A DNA stretch of 22,619 bases from contig NW_005178541.1 in the NCBI RefSeq assembly GCF_000350225.1, positions 316,360 to 338,978 of the forward strand, read 5' to 3'. This DNA comes from Chondrus crispus. Its lineage: Eukaryota > Rhodophyta > Florideophyceae > Gigartinales > Gigartinaceae. A program made the position numbers and the translations under genes. This document shows positions 7,821 to 17,300 of this stretch, in pieces. The notes beneath the pieces were generated by a model. It was given only the letters and a program-made list of their open reading frames with translations, did no database searches and was not told where the DNA came from. Numbering within the stretch: the stretch's first letter is position 1; every line of letters starts with the position of its first letter.

Positions 7821-9752
7821 ATGCTTCCTTCTCCATCGGAACACTCGGACGATAGTGCCACCCGTAGAAGTCCGGGTGTTGGCTTTCCTCGCAAGCTCGA
7901 AGTGCCCCGGGGTCTTCCTTCCATACCCCGTCTACCCCCTGTTACCATCCCTGCCGAGCCAGCCTTCCATCCGGGCTACCATTCCTCTTGGGTAGCCCGC
8001 CTTCATCCTTCGCTCGAGGAGCTGCAGAACAAAACCATGCGTGATAACGCAGCCCTGTTTGCTTCTGCTCAATGGTTCTCCTCTGTGGGCGTCCGCGACC
8101 TCGACGGCATCAAAAATAATTTCGCCGATGATGCGGGCATGTTGCCCGGTAATCTCCCTTTGCAGGCCATTCACACCTTTGACTGGCGCGTCCGCATCGC
8201 TTTACCCACCTCCATGCTACGTCACTCCTCCCCGCGCGGTCGCTCCTCCTTATCCCTGCGCTTCATGGACGCTGTGCTCACTCGGATCGAGATTCCTATG
8301 GCCGACGCCCTCATACCTTCATGTTACCACTGCGACACTTGGCAGTGTCGTACGGAGGGGGAACGACTCTACCTCGACAACCTCATCGACTGCACCTTCG
8401 GTGACCCCGTGTCCGAGGCGGACCGACTGTGGCGCAACCGACGCACCGTCACGACCGACGCCATGTTTTGGACCCAAGCCATTCTTCCCACAAACTTTTG
8501 CCATACGAAGCGCGGCGGTATTTTCTTTTTCCAAAATACTGTACGCTTTGAACGTCGGGTCCGATCCGACACTGGGTACTTCGTGGCGTACCAGATGATT
8601 GAGGCTCGTGAAATTTCCAGACAGCACCACACCAATCGATACCAACGAACCCCGTCCTGGTGGAGTCAATACGAGGTATGTCAGGGTTTCTGGGCTGAGT
8701 TAGGACCCATTCTGACATATTACGGCAGTCATTTACGCGATCCGCAGCACGGGCTGTGGACTGTGTTTCTCACGGAGTGGTGCGTGAAAGTCGCCGCCAC
8801 CCTCCTGTGGGAAGTTTTCGACTGTTGGCGCCTGTGGCACCTCCCTTCGAAACTCCGCGAACAGATGCGTCTCCTCGATTTTTCTGTCCCCCTTGGCGGG
8901 TCCGATGTGGACCGTGAAGTGCACGCCCTCCTCGATATGATCGAGATCGTAGCGTGGGATTGCGTTCCTCCACAAAATTCGTCTCGGTCCTTTTCACGCC
9001 AACGACCCTCTTTTTCCCCTGGTAGAAATCATCCAGCTGCCGGCGACTTCGTGTGGATCAACCCCTGGTCCTCCTCCCTCTGTTCTGCCTGGGAGGCCCA
9101 GATGAGCCGCCGTTTCGGAAATCAACCACCAACCCCCAACGCAGTCACTGTGGTGAACGCGGATCCTCGAGAGCCTGAGATGTGCTCTCGACCTTCGGCC
9201 CCAACTTCCTCTCTCCCTGCACCGGTCCGTCCCTCCGCGCCTGAGGCCCCATTGTGCGTCGTACTTCCTCCCACGAGCTCGGCGGAAACCTTGTCGCTTC
9301 GAGTCGTGTCTTCCTCCGACGTGAATCCAACCTCACTTCCTGCTTCCCCATCACGCGAGGGACAGCTCGTCACACCCACCTCAACCTTGCCATTGCCGTC
9401 ATGTACGGCACCCGTGGGCTTAACCCGCCCTGAGGCTCCTCCGCGCGTTGAGCTTCCTCCTGCGAGCTGCTCGACGGGAACCATTTCAATTCGGGAAGCC
9501 CCACCGTCGGCCGGGGATCCGACCCCACGTCCGGCTTGCCCTTCACCTGAGGGTCCGCTCCTCGCTCCTACCTCGGGCCCTCCATCATCTACAATTCCCA
9601 AAGAAAATACCTCTGCTGCCGCTGTTTACCATCGCCTTCTCATGGCTCATGGTGTGGAGGGAGAAGCTCTCCAGGGGGCGTCCCTGGACGACTTGCAAGT
9701 TCTAGCTCGGCTTGTCACCTCCCTTCCAAAGGGAAAATCTCTTGGGGCATAG
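7821..9752 (+). CDS. 643-aa protein of unknown family, internal gene of the inverted element
   Basis: Intact frame with ATG at 7821 (ATACCATGC). Not recognised. Residues 1-45 are Ser/Pro-rich and include PGVGF and LPSIPRLPP, both shared with the truncated copy at 10408-10235. Residues about 60-425 look globular, rich in Trp, Arg and aromatic residues, with a Cys cluster SCYHCDTWQC near 166-175 that might bind metal. Residues about 455-600 are low-complexity Pro/Ser/Ala and contain two imperfect repeats of 63 residues starting at PEAPLCVVLPP (474) and PEAPPRVELPP (537). A short final segment (AVYHRLLMAHGVEGEAL, LDDLQVLARL) looks helical. No DDE/D, reverse transcriptase, tyrosine recombinase or zinc-knuckle motif is visible, so neither a transposase nor a Gag role can be claimed. 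Its place between the arms makes it the element's main product. It may act in mobility or be a structural protein; both are guesses. Confidence 0.7.
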   Translation: MLPSPSEHSDDSATRRSPGVGFPRKLEVPRGLPSIPRLPPVTIPAEPAFHPGYHSSWVARLHPSLEELQNKTMRDNAALFASAQWFSSVGVRDLDGIKNNFADDAGMLPGNLPLQAIHTFDWRVRIALPTSMLRHSSPRGRSSLSLRFMDAVLTRIEIPMADALIPSCYHCDTWQCRTEGERLYLDNLIDCTFGDPVSEADRLWRNRRTVTTDAMFWTQAILPTNFCHTKRGGIFFFQNTVRFERRVRSDTGYFVAYQMIEAREISRQHHTNRYQRTPSWWSQYEVCQGFWAELGPILTYYGSHLRDPQHGLWTVFLTEWCVKVAATLLWEVFDCWRLWHLPSKLREQMRLLDFSVPLGGSDVDREVHALLDMIEIVAWDCVPPQNSSRSFSRQRPSFSPGRNHPAAGDFVWINPWSSSLCSAWEAQMSRRFGNQPPTPNAVTVVNADPREPEMCSRPSAPTSSLPAPVRPSAPEAPLCVVLPPTSSAETLSLRVVSSSDVNPTSLPASPSREGQLVTPTSTLPLPSCTAPVGLTRPEAPPRVELPPASCSTGTISIREAPPSAGDPTPRPACPSPEGPLLAPTSGPPSSTIPKENTSAAAVYHRLLMAHGVEGEALQGASLDDLQVLARLVTSLPKGKSLGA

Positions 9753-10234
9753 TCTCGTTGAGACGGCGGCCACAGCACTTCCTTGCGACCTGTCCTTCTT
9801 TTCCCATCCTGCCCGCATGATAGTCGACTAGCGACTTTATCGTACGACCTTTGGGCGATAAAAAGAACCCACCTGCGAATCTCCTGTTATTTCCCACTTC
9901 CTCCTCTTTTGCATTTTCAGTTTTCCCTTTCCTGATTTCCCTATGTGTTTTCTCTTCAATTCCTCCTCTTTATCCTTGACCATTTTCCTCCCTCTTTTCC
10001 TACGCCCTGACTCTGCCTAACGGGGGCGGCAACGTGCGTGTTTACGGCATCTCCGACTTCCTCCTTTCGTTTGCCCTCTTCTTGCCGTAGGCGGGGACGT
10101 GGCAGTCCCAGACAATTTTCTAGTCGCCCTCCCCCCTTTTTGTTGAGCCATCCACGAGACGTCGTCAATGATCGCATCTTCAGTTGCTCTGTTGCCCGTT
10201 TGGAGATTCCCCCTCAAGGAAATACAGTCTCCCC
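9753..10234. other. pyrimidine-rich region between two converging gene copies
   Basis: 3' flank of the 643-aa gene. The plus strand is strongly C/T-rich (9890-10010). Minus-strand open frames here (10217-10017 and 10177-9956) follow the truncated copy at 10408-10235 but are Arg/Gly-rich and unlike the corresponding parts of the 643-aa protein. The junction of the two element halves should lie here. I could not place it. Confidence 0.4.
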
Positions 10235-10408
10235 CTAGAGTCTCTGAGGTGGTCCGTTGTGGCCAACAGGGCCGGCATGTTGGGAATCAGGGGGTAATCG
10301 AGGGATGGAAGGAAGACTTAGAGGGTCGTAGGAAGTGGAAGAAAAGCCCACGCCGGGGCGCTTGCGTTTGGTACCACCACTCGAGTGGCTCGGGGATGAA
10401 GGAAACAT
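10235..10408 (-). pseudogene. truncated second copy of the 643-aa gene's N-terminus (57 codons)
   Basis: A minus-strand ATG at 10408-10406 opens a 57-codon frame starting MFPSSPSHSS. It parallels MLPSPSEHSDD of the plus-strand gene, then shares PGVGF and the string LPSIPRLPP at the same spacing. It stops with TAG at 10237-10235 after GPPQRL. The leader just before the ATG is also similar (GCAAGAGCAAGACG versus GCAAGGGTAAGACG). So the inverted similarity runs from the outer ends through the promoter core into coding sequence, then breaks off. It is either a remnant of an inverted second element copy or a short decoy product translated from the opposite promoter. Confidence 0.65.
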
Positions 10409-10695
10409 GGGGCCCGTCTTGCTCTTGCACTTTCACCGATTACCGGAGGCGGCGGTGTAGGGTTATGAGAGAAACGGAGAGGGGGTTATACGATGGCGGA
10501 GCGGCGTACAAGAGCGCTCGGAAGGGGGATATGTAGTGCAATACGCACCTGAAAAGGGGGGTGAAAAGAAAGGAAAATATTTGGATATGAAAAGTAGTCC
10601 GTGTTGGGGGACATACGTGTGAATAACTGCACAGTTTTAATTTTTAATTATTTTATTTTATTTAGTTAATTAGTTAGCATTAATTTTGCTGACAC

Positions 10696-10807
10696 TAGAT
10701 TAGATCTAGGATCTAGCGCCGCGAGCCACTGTAGTGGCTCCGGCGGGGCGATATATACCTTAGCCCTCTGACCACCAAGTCAGTAAAGGTAACCCGAGTT
10801 GCCAGAG
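10696..10807 (-). promoter_or_regulatory. 112-bp conserved core with TATA box and perfect palindrome (right arm)
   Basis: Reverse-complement twin of 7448-7559 with three substitutions. TATATAT lies at 10751-10757 (reading on the minus strand). The palindrome at 10723-10740 is perfect (GAGCCACTGTAGTGGCTC), 8-bp arms around 2 nt, whereas the left copy has one mismatch. It is positioned to drive minus-strand transcription toward the truncated gene copy at 10408. Confidence 0.55.
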
Positions 10808-10975
10808 TTGAATGTCGCCTTGGTCGAAGTCCGTCTCTACCAAGACGCTCCCTTTTACCTAAGCCTATGGCATACTTTGCCCTCGAGGGTTCCCTTCTCT
10901 TTTCCCTTTATTTCCCTATTCATTCCTCTACTTCTATTTCTATCTTTCCCTTAATTGTGTTGGTTCCACTGGATT

Positions 10976-11275
10976 TGGTTGCGACCGGTCCGGTGTAGGT
11001 GTTTTAGCCATCGGGCAACACGTTGTGTAGCGCTGCTACTGTTTCAAGTTCCGTCGGAAGGCTGTTGCGACGACGCCTCCGTCGAAGGTCTTACTGTATA
11101 AGGCAGAGTTGGTACCACCAACCGCGATTGCGATCGCGCTGGTGAGGGTGTTTTTAGCCATCGGGCAACACGTCGGTAGTAGCGTTGCTACACGGTTACG
11201 ATCCCGTCCGGTAGTGCTGAACAAGCCCCCGTCGAAGACCTTGAATTATACCCAAGGTGCTGAAGACGCTCGCCG
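10976..11275. repeat. ~150-bp diverged tandem duplication inside the right arm
   Basis: AGCCATCGGGCAACACGT starts at 11006 (last bases differ) and again at 11156, a 150-bp offset. Each is followed by a GTAGCGYTGCTAC motif and by GTCGAAG-CTT. The left arm has one equivalent unit, read on its minus strand. The two units differ at many positions, so the duplication is not recent. Confidence 0.6.
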
Positions 11276-11577
11276 AGCATTGGCCTTACAACCCAGCGAA
11301 CCGCGGTTACATCCTCGTAGACAAGCCCAATCCGCACTCGTCGAGCACTCAAGTCTTCACAAGTCTCTACCACCATTATCCTCCCGGGCCGGGCATCTTT
11401 CCTTACCCCCCCCGTCGGAGTTGAGCTACCGTGGGCCGCAAGCCCACACAAGGGGAAAGGGAGTCTCGAACGCTTCGTAGCGCGTGCCATCGGCAGTGGT
11501 TGTTGCTGTTGTTGTTTTCTTCTTTTTGGTTTGACCGTCGGACTGTGTTCGCGGCCCGCCAGGCACATTGCACTACA

Positions 11578-12796
11578 CCAGCTCCAACTCCGTGCGCACC
11601 CGTCAGCGTCCCCCGGGACTGACGGACCGCAACTCTCTTCACCAGACGCTGAAGGGTGCACGCGTCATGGACCGCAAGGACAGACTGTCCGCATTACAGT
11701 CTGTCACACGCGGTACTTAGACCCACGAGACGGCGACGACGAGTAAAGACAGAACCATGAGGATTACGATTCATCATTTTAGACCAGCTGCACCTTATAT
11801 GGAAGGTCCTCTCCAATAAAAAATAGAACTGAAAGGTGGTTCTAACATCTCTGTCAGCTCTAGCCTTCCTTCAAACAAAATGTTCTTCTCTTGCTCACGT
11901 TTGCCTCTTTTGTACCGTTCCGTGTGTCCCTCAAGAACCGTGAACGAAAAACGTGTACCATGATGATCTGCGGTGTGATTTTTTCTTCCTTTACGCACAT
12001 GCAACCTGCAAAGTAGCGACACGAGTAGTGTCAATCAGAAAGGGGTGTATTTGTCCCAGCGGAAGAAGAGTAGGAAAAAGTAATAATGCCATTGCAGCAT
12101 TTTGGGTTTGATTTGTAGACGAAAGACGACAAGAAACGCATCAAGAAATTTATCGCAATCCCCCACATATACACCGCAAAAGGGGGGTCCTCTGCAGGAC
12201 CGATATAGTGAACGCCTCTTTCTTTCGGCTGGCTGCTTGTGCATATCCATAGTAAACCAAACGCAGTACCACCACAGTACGTACCGTGTAGTGCCTCCGT
12301 AGGATACCCGTAGTACGTGTGGGGTGCAGCAAGGGCACTGTGCTCCCCACACGTGGAATCCGTATTGATACTGGGAGTGACCCACAGTGGCATTACGACC
12401 CTACTGCGTACATACTACGGTGCACTGCGGGTGCACTGCAAATGAGCCCCCTAGAGGAGCTTCTTTTAACAGATGAAATACCTCATACATCGCCTATATC
12501 AGAGGCCATCTGATGGCGCCGTATGGGGATCGTAGACAAGCCAAGTGTTTGCTTTCTACTCGCATGCACTTACACTCCACGTTGAGCAATTGTCGACTTA
12601 CGATTCGTATGTCTATTCACACGTGTCCTCCTTTCAAGCATTTTCACCATTCATCTCATCTACCTCCCCACCGCCACCTTGCACCGATCCATTTTATAGT
12701 GCGACCAGCCGCCAGCCGACCACGCCTTAATTTTCTCCGCCTCTCCGCCCCGTTCCGTCGTTCTCGCTTTCTTGACTAACCCCGCCGCAAAACACC
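11578..12796. other. intergenic region with two perfect hairpins
   Basis: No convincing gene. Minus-strand frames at 12031-12393 and nearby overlap each other and lack domain character. Two perfect inverted repeats stand out: GACAGACTGT/ACAGTCTGTC (11679-11688 and 11696-11705, 7-nt loop) and ACGTGTGGGG/CCCCACACGT (12315-12324 and 12345-12354, 20-nt loop). 12250-12440 is rich in related GTAC/GTGC strings. The right end (12560-12796) is C/T-rich and holds TTTTATAG at about 12692, a possible TATA element for the gene at 12797. Confidence 0.45.
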
Positions 12797-13426
12797 ATGC
12801 GGGCCGAAAAGCGGCCCGTTGGCTTGTCCAAGGTCCGCGCCATGGCACGCGTAAGCATGCAGCAACAGTCAGACGAGGAGGAGCTCGAGCATCAGCTTCA
12901 ACTCGGCAATCGCAAGCGCAATCGTCGACACTCCTCACCCTCGCATGAAAGGGTTTTTACTACAAATAGCGATATCGATGGCCACTCGCCGCACCGCCGC
13001 CACCACTACGATGACGATGACGATGATCCGGATGACGATCACCATGACCCTAAGTCATTTGTCCAATATACCACCCTCAGATGCGGGTGCCAGATGAACA
13101 GCAAGGTCGTAGCTGATGTAATGGAATCGGAGGGGGGGAAGACTTCAGAAGGGTCGCAAAAACGTCGAGCGGAAGACGAAGGAGATGAGGTGGCAGTGGA
13201 CGAGGATGTAGTTGCGAGCCGTTCGGAGGTTATGGCTCTCGGTAAACTTGTCCTAAATGTCTCGTCCGGAGTGACTGTAGACGGTTTGGAGAGCTTAATC
13301 GTGAGATGCTCCAAGGTGTTTCGTGAAAACAGACGGGGCATGAACCGTGATGAAGATGTGAAACATCTGATGCGGACGGCGACGGAGACACACGAAGACC
13401 ATAGTTTTGACCTCACACCTCACTGA
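12797..13426 (+). CDS. 209-aa acidic/His-rich, probably nuclear protein of unknown family
   Basis: ATG at 12797 in a good context (AACACCATGC), with a TATA-like TTTTATAG about 100 bp upstream. Not recognised. Residues 1-45 are basic and Gln-rich (NRKRNRRHS looks like a nuclear localisation signal). Residues about 60-85 form a charged run, HSPHRRHHYDDDDDDPDDDHH. Residues about 105-140 are Glu/Lys/Asp-rich. The C-terminal part (about 145-200; MALGKLVLNVSSGVTVDGLE, then ESLIVRCSKVFRENRRG) looks like a small folded or helical domain. The low-complexity tract could be partly a repeat artefact, but the frame is clean. It lies 80 bp upstream of the TRAPPC9-like frame and could be an independent gene or an exon. 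Function unknown. Confidence 0.5.
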   Translation: MRAEKRPVGLSKVRAMARVSMQQQSDEEELEHQLQLGNRKRNRRHSSPSHERVFTTNSDIDGHSPHRRHHYDDDDDDPDDDHHDPKSFVQYTTLRCGCQMNSKVVADVMESEGGKTSEGSQKRRAEDEGDEVAVDEDVVASRSEVMALGKLVLNVSSGVTVDGLESLIVRCSKVFRENRRGMNRDEDVKHLMRTATETHEDHSFDLTPH

Positions 13427-13505
13427 ATTTCGATAAGTACCAGTCAGTGTACTGCCATGAGGAGCAGCAGTCCGTAGAACAACAGGAAACGCGACAATCT
13501 CATCC

Positions 13506-14231
13506 ATGCCAACCGCCCTCAGAGAAGCTCTTGCAAAAGCGTCTCCCCCCTCACCTCTGTTACGAATTCACTCTGCCTCGAAAGACATTGCGCGGTTCTC
13601 TCAACCGAATTCGTTCCTCTCCATACAGAAATGCGTTTCTCGGCATATGGTTTGTAAGAGTAACTCCGAGCTCTCTTACACATCGACGAAAGTTGAGCTC
13701 CAGTCTGTATCACTTCGACAGACGGAGAATTCAGCACTTCTTTCTCCACGCCACACTGCCGACCAAGACATGACAGGACCTCAGGTTGATTGTTCTTTCT
13801 GTTTGCGTTAGGACATTATCCATCGTGATCAGTCTGTCGCGCTTATCATGAAACCATTTTCGGAGTGGGACGATTTTCACTCAAGCAAGAGTTGGGGAGT
13901 ACTTCGTATTGCTGACTGTACCCAGGATGAAGCTTTTGGAAATCCCGAAAGAAGAAAGCAAGCAATTTTTGACGCATATGTTGACTTCAACGAAACGCTT
14001 GATGATTTTAAAGACGCGTCCATGCGCCGGTTGATTGTCTTCACTTCTGCAGATGCCAATCATGAGGACTCTGCTTTTGTGCTAGACGATCCAAAGTCTC
14101 CTGCAGAGAATGTCAAACCAGCGACGCCTCTGAATTTCAGCGTAGGCTATGTCTTACAGCCCAACTCCATGGTCATCACACTCAGCAGGTTACCGATCCT
14201 CGTACTCCCATTGCTCCTTGCTGTTCCATAA
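13506..14231 (+). pseudogene. TRAPPC9/Trs120-like N-terminal segment with one in-frame stop
   Basis: TRAPPC9 (yeast Trs120) is a subunit of the TRAPPII complex, a Rab GEF acting at the Golgi. The segment EWDDFHSSKSWGVLRIADC (from about 13863), followed after 30-40 residues by MRRLIVF, follows the N-terminal pattern of this family (E-W-x-D-F, then G-I-x-D-C, then RLFVF). The frame from 13506 reads into it but is cut by TAG at 13809-13811. The DNA before that TAG (TTGTTCTTTCTGTTTGCGTTAG) is also a good 3' splice site, so an intron is possible instead of a nonsense mutation. After about 14180 (CAGCAG, then GTTACC, a potential donor) family likeness fades and the frame ends at 14231. The rest of this very large protein is absent, and a Tnp2 element lies immediately to the right. 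Identification from motif memory, moderate. Confidence 0.4.
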
Positions 14232-14306
14232 TTACCTCCCGCCTCCGCATGCCATCCATGTCTTCTTCCTCGACACTCCATGCCGTGCGTTCAAGTATGA
14301 CAGATC

Positions 14307-17300
14307 TCACCTTCGAGACGCTACCAAAGTCCTATTCACGCCGTCTGATCCTATTTGGTCCTTGTATAAAAGCATACTGGCAGCACGCTGGGGATCTATA
14401 AACACTATATGCCTCCCGCTTCCTCGGTTGGTGCGGTGCTCTAGCTGTCCAATCGAGTGCAGTATAACTGAGACGTCTTCAACGGTTGTGTTCCTGAAAG
14501 CGACATCCACTGTCCTTGTTTTGAAGACCTGTTGATACTGACTGATAAACAAAGCGCTTGCACAGGCAGCCAGAATGAGGTCTTTCGTGACAGAGCTTCC
14601 ATTCACTGGAAAGGTGTAGCGAAGGAACTTCAGTACTTTTCCATAATATACATCACGGAGGTGCCCGTGTTATGTAGAGAACTCTGCCGCGATGTACCAA
14701 TCTGACCGAGTCATTTCACGGCGATGCCGTCTTGCATTGCTCGCGCCAATGATCTGCCAACCATCACCAACCGGCAGGGAGGCTCGGCCGTAACAACATA
14801 TCCCATCCTCCTGGACCGCCGCGCTCGCTTCCGACTCAACGATGCCTTCCGCTCTGGATATGAAAGCAGCGACGAGCTTTCCAGTCCCCATTCATGCGTG
14901 ATATGCATCGTTGAGTGATTCTCGATCGCGCGGGAAGAGCAGCTTCAAATCACTCACTTCAGTCGCATCATCCCTAGCTTCCCCGCCAGCACCTCGGTCA
15001 TTCTTTGAAACGAAATGGTTCCTAAAATATATCTTGACACGCTCGGTCATTTTGGCTGTTACATTCATTGACTCTGCCGCCAAGATCGTGGCGTGCAGTA
15101 AATGCTTGATGAAGCCAATGAAGCGCTCCATCCAAAATTGACTATAGTTAACCAGGTGTCCACATTGCTCAACCATCCAACCGAGATGGACAACGTCGTG
15201 AACTGTTGATTTACAGACCCCCACTCTCCTCACGTCACCTCGGTAGTACAGAGATTCGAACCCGCAAACAAAGTCTATTCCAAGCTGCTTCATTTCGTCC
15301 ACTTGCTTTTGCGACATGGCGGATCTGCGAGACAATTCGACCAGTTGAGAAAGAAGGTACAGATTCCGGAGATACGGCTGGGGCAGAATGCCATCAAAAA
15401 CTATTATGGCAAAGTTCGATAAGAACTCGATGCACTCCGAGGCCTTCCAATTTGAGTAGTGCGCGGTATTACGGGGTATATCAGGGAAAGCAGACTGGGC
15501 AGTACCTTTCCGGATCGCATTCATCTCCTCATCTACTTGCCGCCGCTGTGAAGGGCTGAGTATAAATCGATCATTGCTACGATAGGCTTCTTTCAGATGA
15601 ATGCATTTACCCTTGAAAATGTCCATCATGTCTGTGCAGATGTTCATCCAGGTGTGCATTATGTCAAGAGGGAAAGAGGTGTAAGGATATACAGAATGTA
15701 TGGAAAGCGGTACAGTTCTCCATTTTATCCCTGTTCGTTTTCGGATTCGTTCCCGTTCGGCATTGGAGATGTATGGGTCTTCCAGCTGAGAAAGTGTCAG
15801 CGCGGTGCCCTCCGCCGCGCGATAAGTGGGTCTTCGGGGATCCCACAATATCCTGAACTCCGTAGGTGCTCTTGAGCCTTCCTTAGGAATTCTGAAACCA
15901 GTAGGGTCGTCTTCTGGAGGATCGAGAACTGTGCATTGGGTACGGTAGTACATGTGGTTGTGGAAAGGACTCCACACGCCGGCGAAGACACAAAATCTGC
16001 AGGGGCATCTTCCATTGTATCCGACTAATCCGGCTTGCTTGTTGACAGCAAGCTTGTCACCGGTTTGATGGATGACGTGAACGCGAACCTTTCGCTCAAC
16101 ACCATCATGGAAGTAGATGCTCGTGCCGCCACATTTGTTGATTTTCCGTATTTCCTGATCCAAACGTGTAAACCATGTGTCTATGAATTCAGGCTCCTTT
16201 GGGCCTTTCACGAAGCCGAGCGGAATGATGTTCTTGATGAGGTAGCGCATGCTCGGATCCAGATTATAGTTCAGGGCGGCAATGGGCCAGCAGTCATATC
16301 TGTGGTTCTCAAACGTTTGGAACCCATCCGTACTTGGTGCGATGAACACGTCGTACTTCACAGCATCATACCCACCGCATTCCTCTACAATCCGGTGATA
16401 TAATTTGCCATCAAAAAAATCTTCATACTATCGTTCACGGGATTGACCACCCCCCGCTGCTACTCGCCGGACTAACTTCTCTTGGTGATATGAGAACACT
16501 TGTTTGCAGGCCTTTTCATCGGCCGCCCACGCTTCAATCCTTTCGAGGAACGGGAGGTACTCAAAAATAACAATATCTTGAGCAGTGCCCTGTTCGACAC
16601 ATGACACACAACGCAGCTCTGGATTCCGAAGAGCCCCCGCGACAGATTTAAGGAGCATGTGACGTCTACAGGCAAGGTAATTGATTGTTGAGAAGTTTGT
16701 ATACTTCTCAAAGTTTCGCCGCAGCTGGCGTGCCATGACGGGGGCTTTCAGTTCCGTAAGAATTGAGTCTTGTGCTCCAAGTGTCAGACCGTGGTCGAGG
16801 AAGATCTTGATCCACGCACGATTTCGCGTGACCCAATCATCGAATCGATCCGCGGCACTGGCTTGTGTACCTCCCCTTTCCAATTGCTTTGAATCGGATG
16901 CTGCATGTCCACCTTCGGGGAATTCCGAAGTTTCAGAACTGTCGATTGTTCCGCTGCTTTGAACAAGCAAATCACCGACTGGAACTACATCACGATTTGG
17001 TAAGGTAACAATACCAGGTTCATAAGTGTATGCATCCTGTGGCTGATAGGCAGGCTCAATATCATCATGATGTGATTGAGAGTCAATCAATGCGGGACCA
17101 TACTGTACGGGTATGTCACAACTGTTTTCCTTTCCAACTTGCTCCATAAGACTACTCCCATTGCTTGTACGAGAGTCTATTATCTCATTACCAATTGAAC
17201 CGATAAATACACCTGCGCTGCCATTCAGCTCCTCAAGTTCCGCTCCATCCCCGTGCGGAGTATCTGGAATGACACCAACTAACTCGGTCACATCCACTAC

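Larger units (their letters stand above)
10490..11577. mobile_element. right arm of the 4.8-kb inverted element
   Basis: Inverted counterpart of 6759-7746. The outer end on the minus strand is TGTAGTGCAATGTGCCTGG (starting at 11577). The inner boundary motif TGTAGTGCAATACGCACCTG starts at 10534 on the plus strand. It is longer than the left arm mainly because of an internal duplication near 11006-11275. Shared landmarks include the 112-bp core, a (CAA)n-rich stretch near 11500, GTGGTAGAGACTTGT, and the GTCGAAGACCTT segment. The divergence from the left arm is too high for freshly duplicated terminal repeats, so the two arms have either evolved separately for long or descend from two different insertions. 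Confidence 0.75.

Noticed and set aside
12031..12393. 120-codon minus-strand frame, overlapping a second long frame
   Set aside because: Two overlapping frames of similar length on the same strand, neither with conserved-looking blocks.
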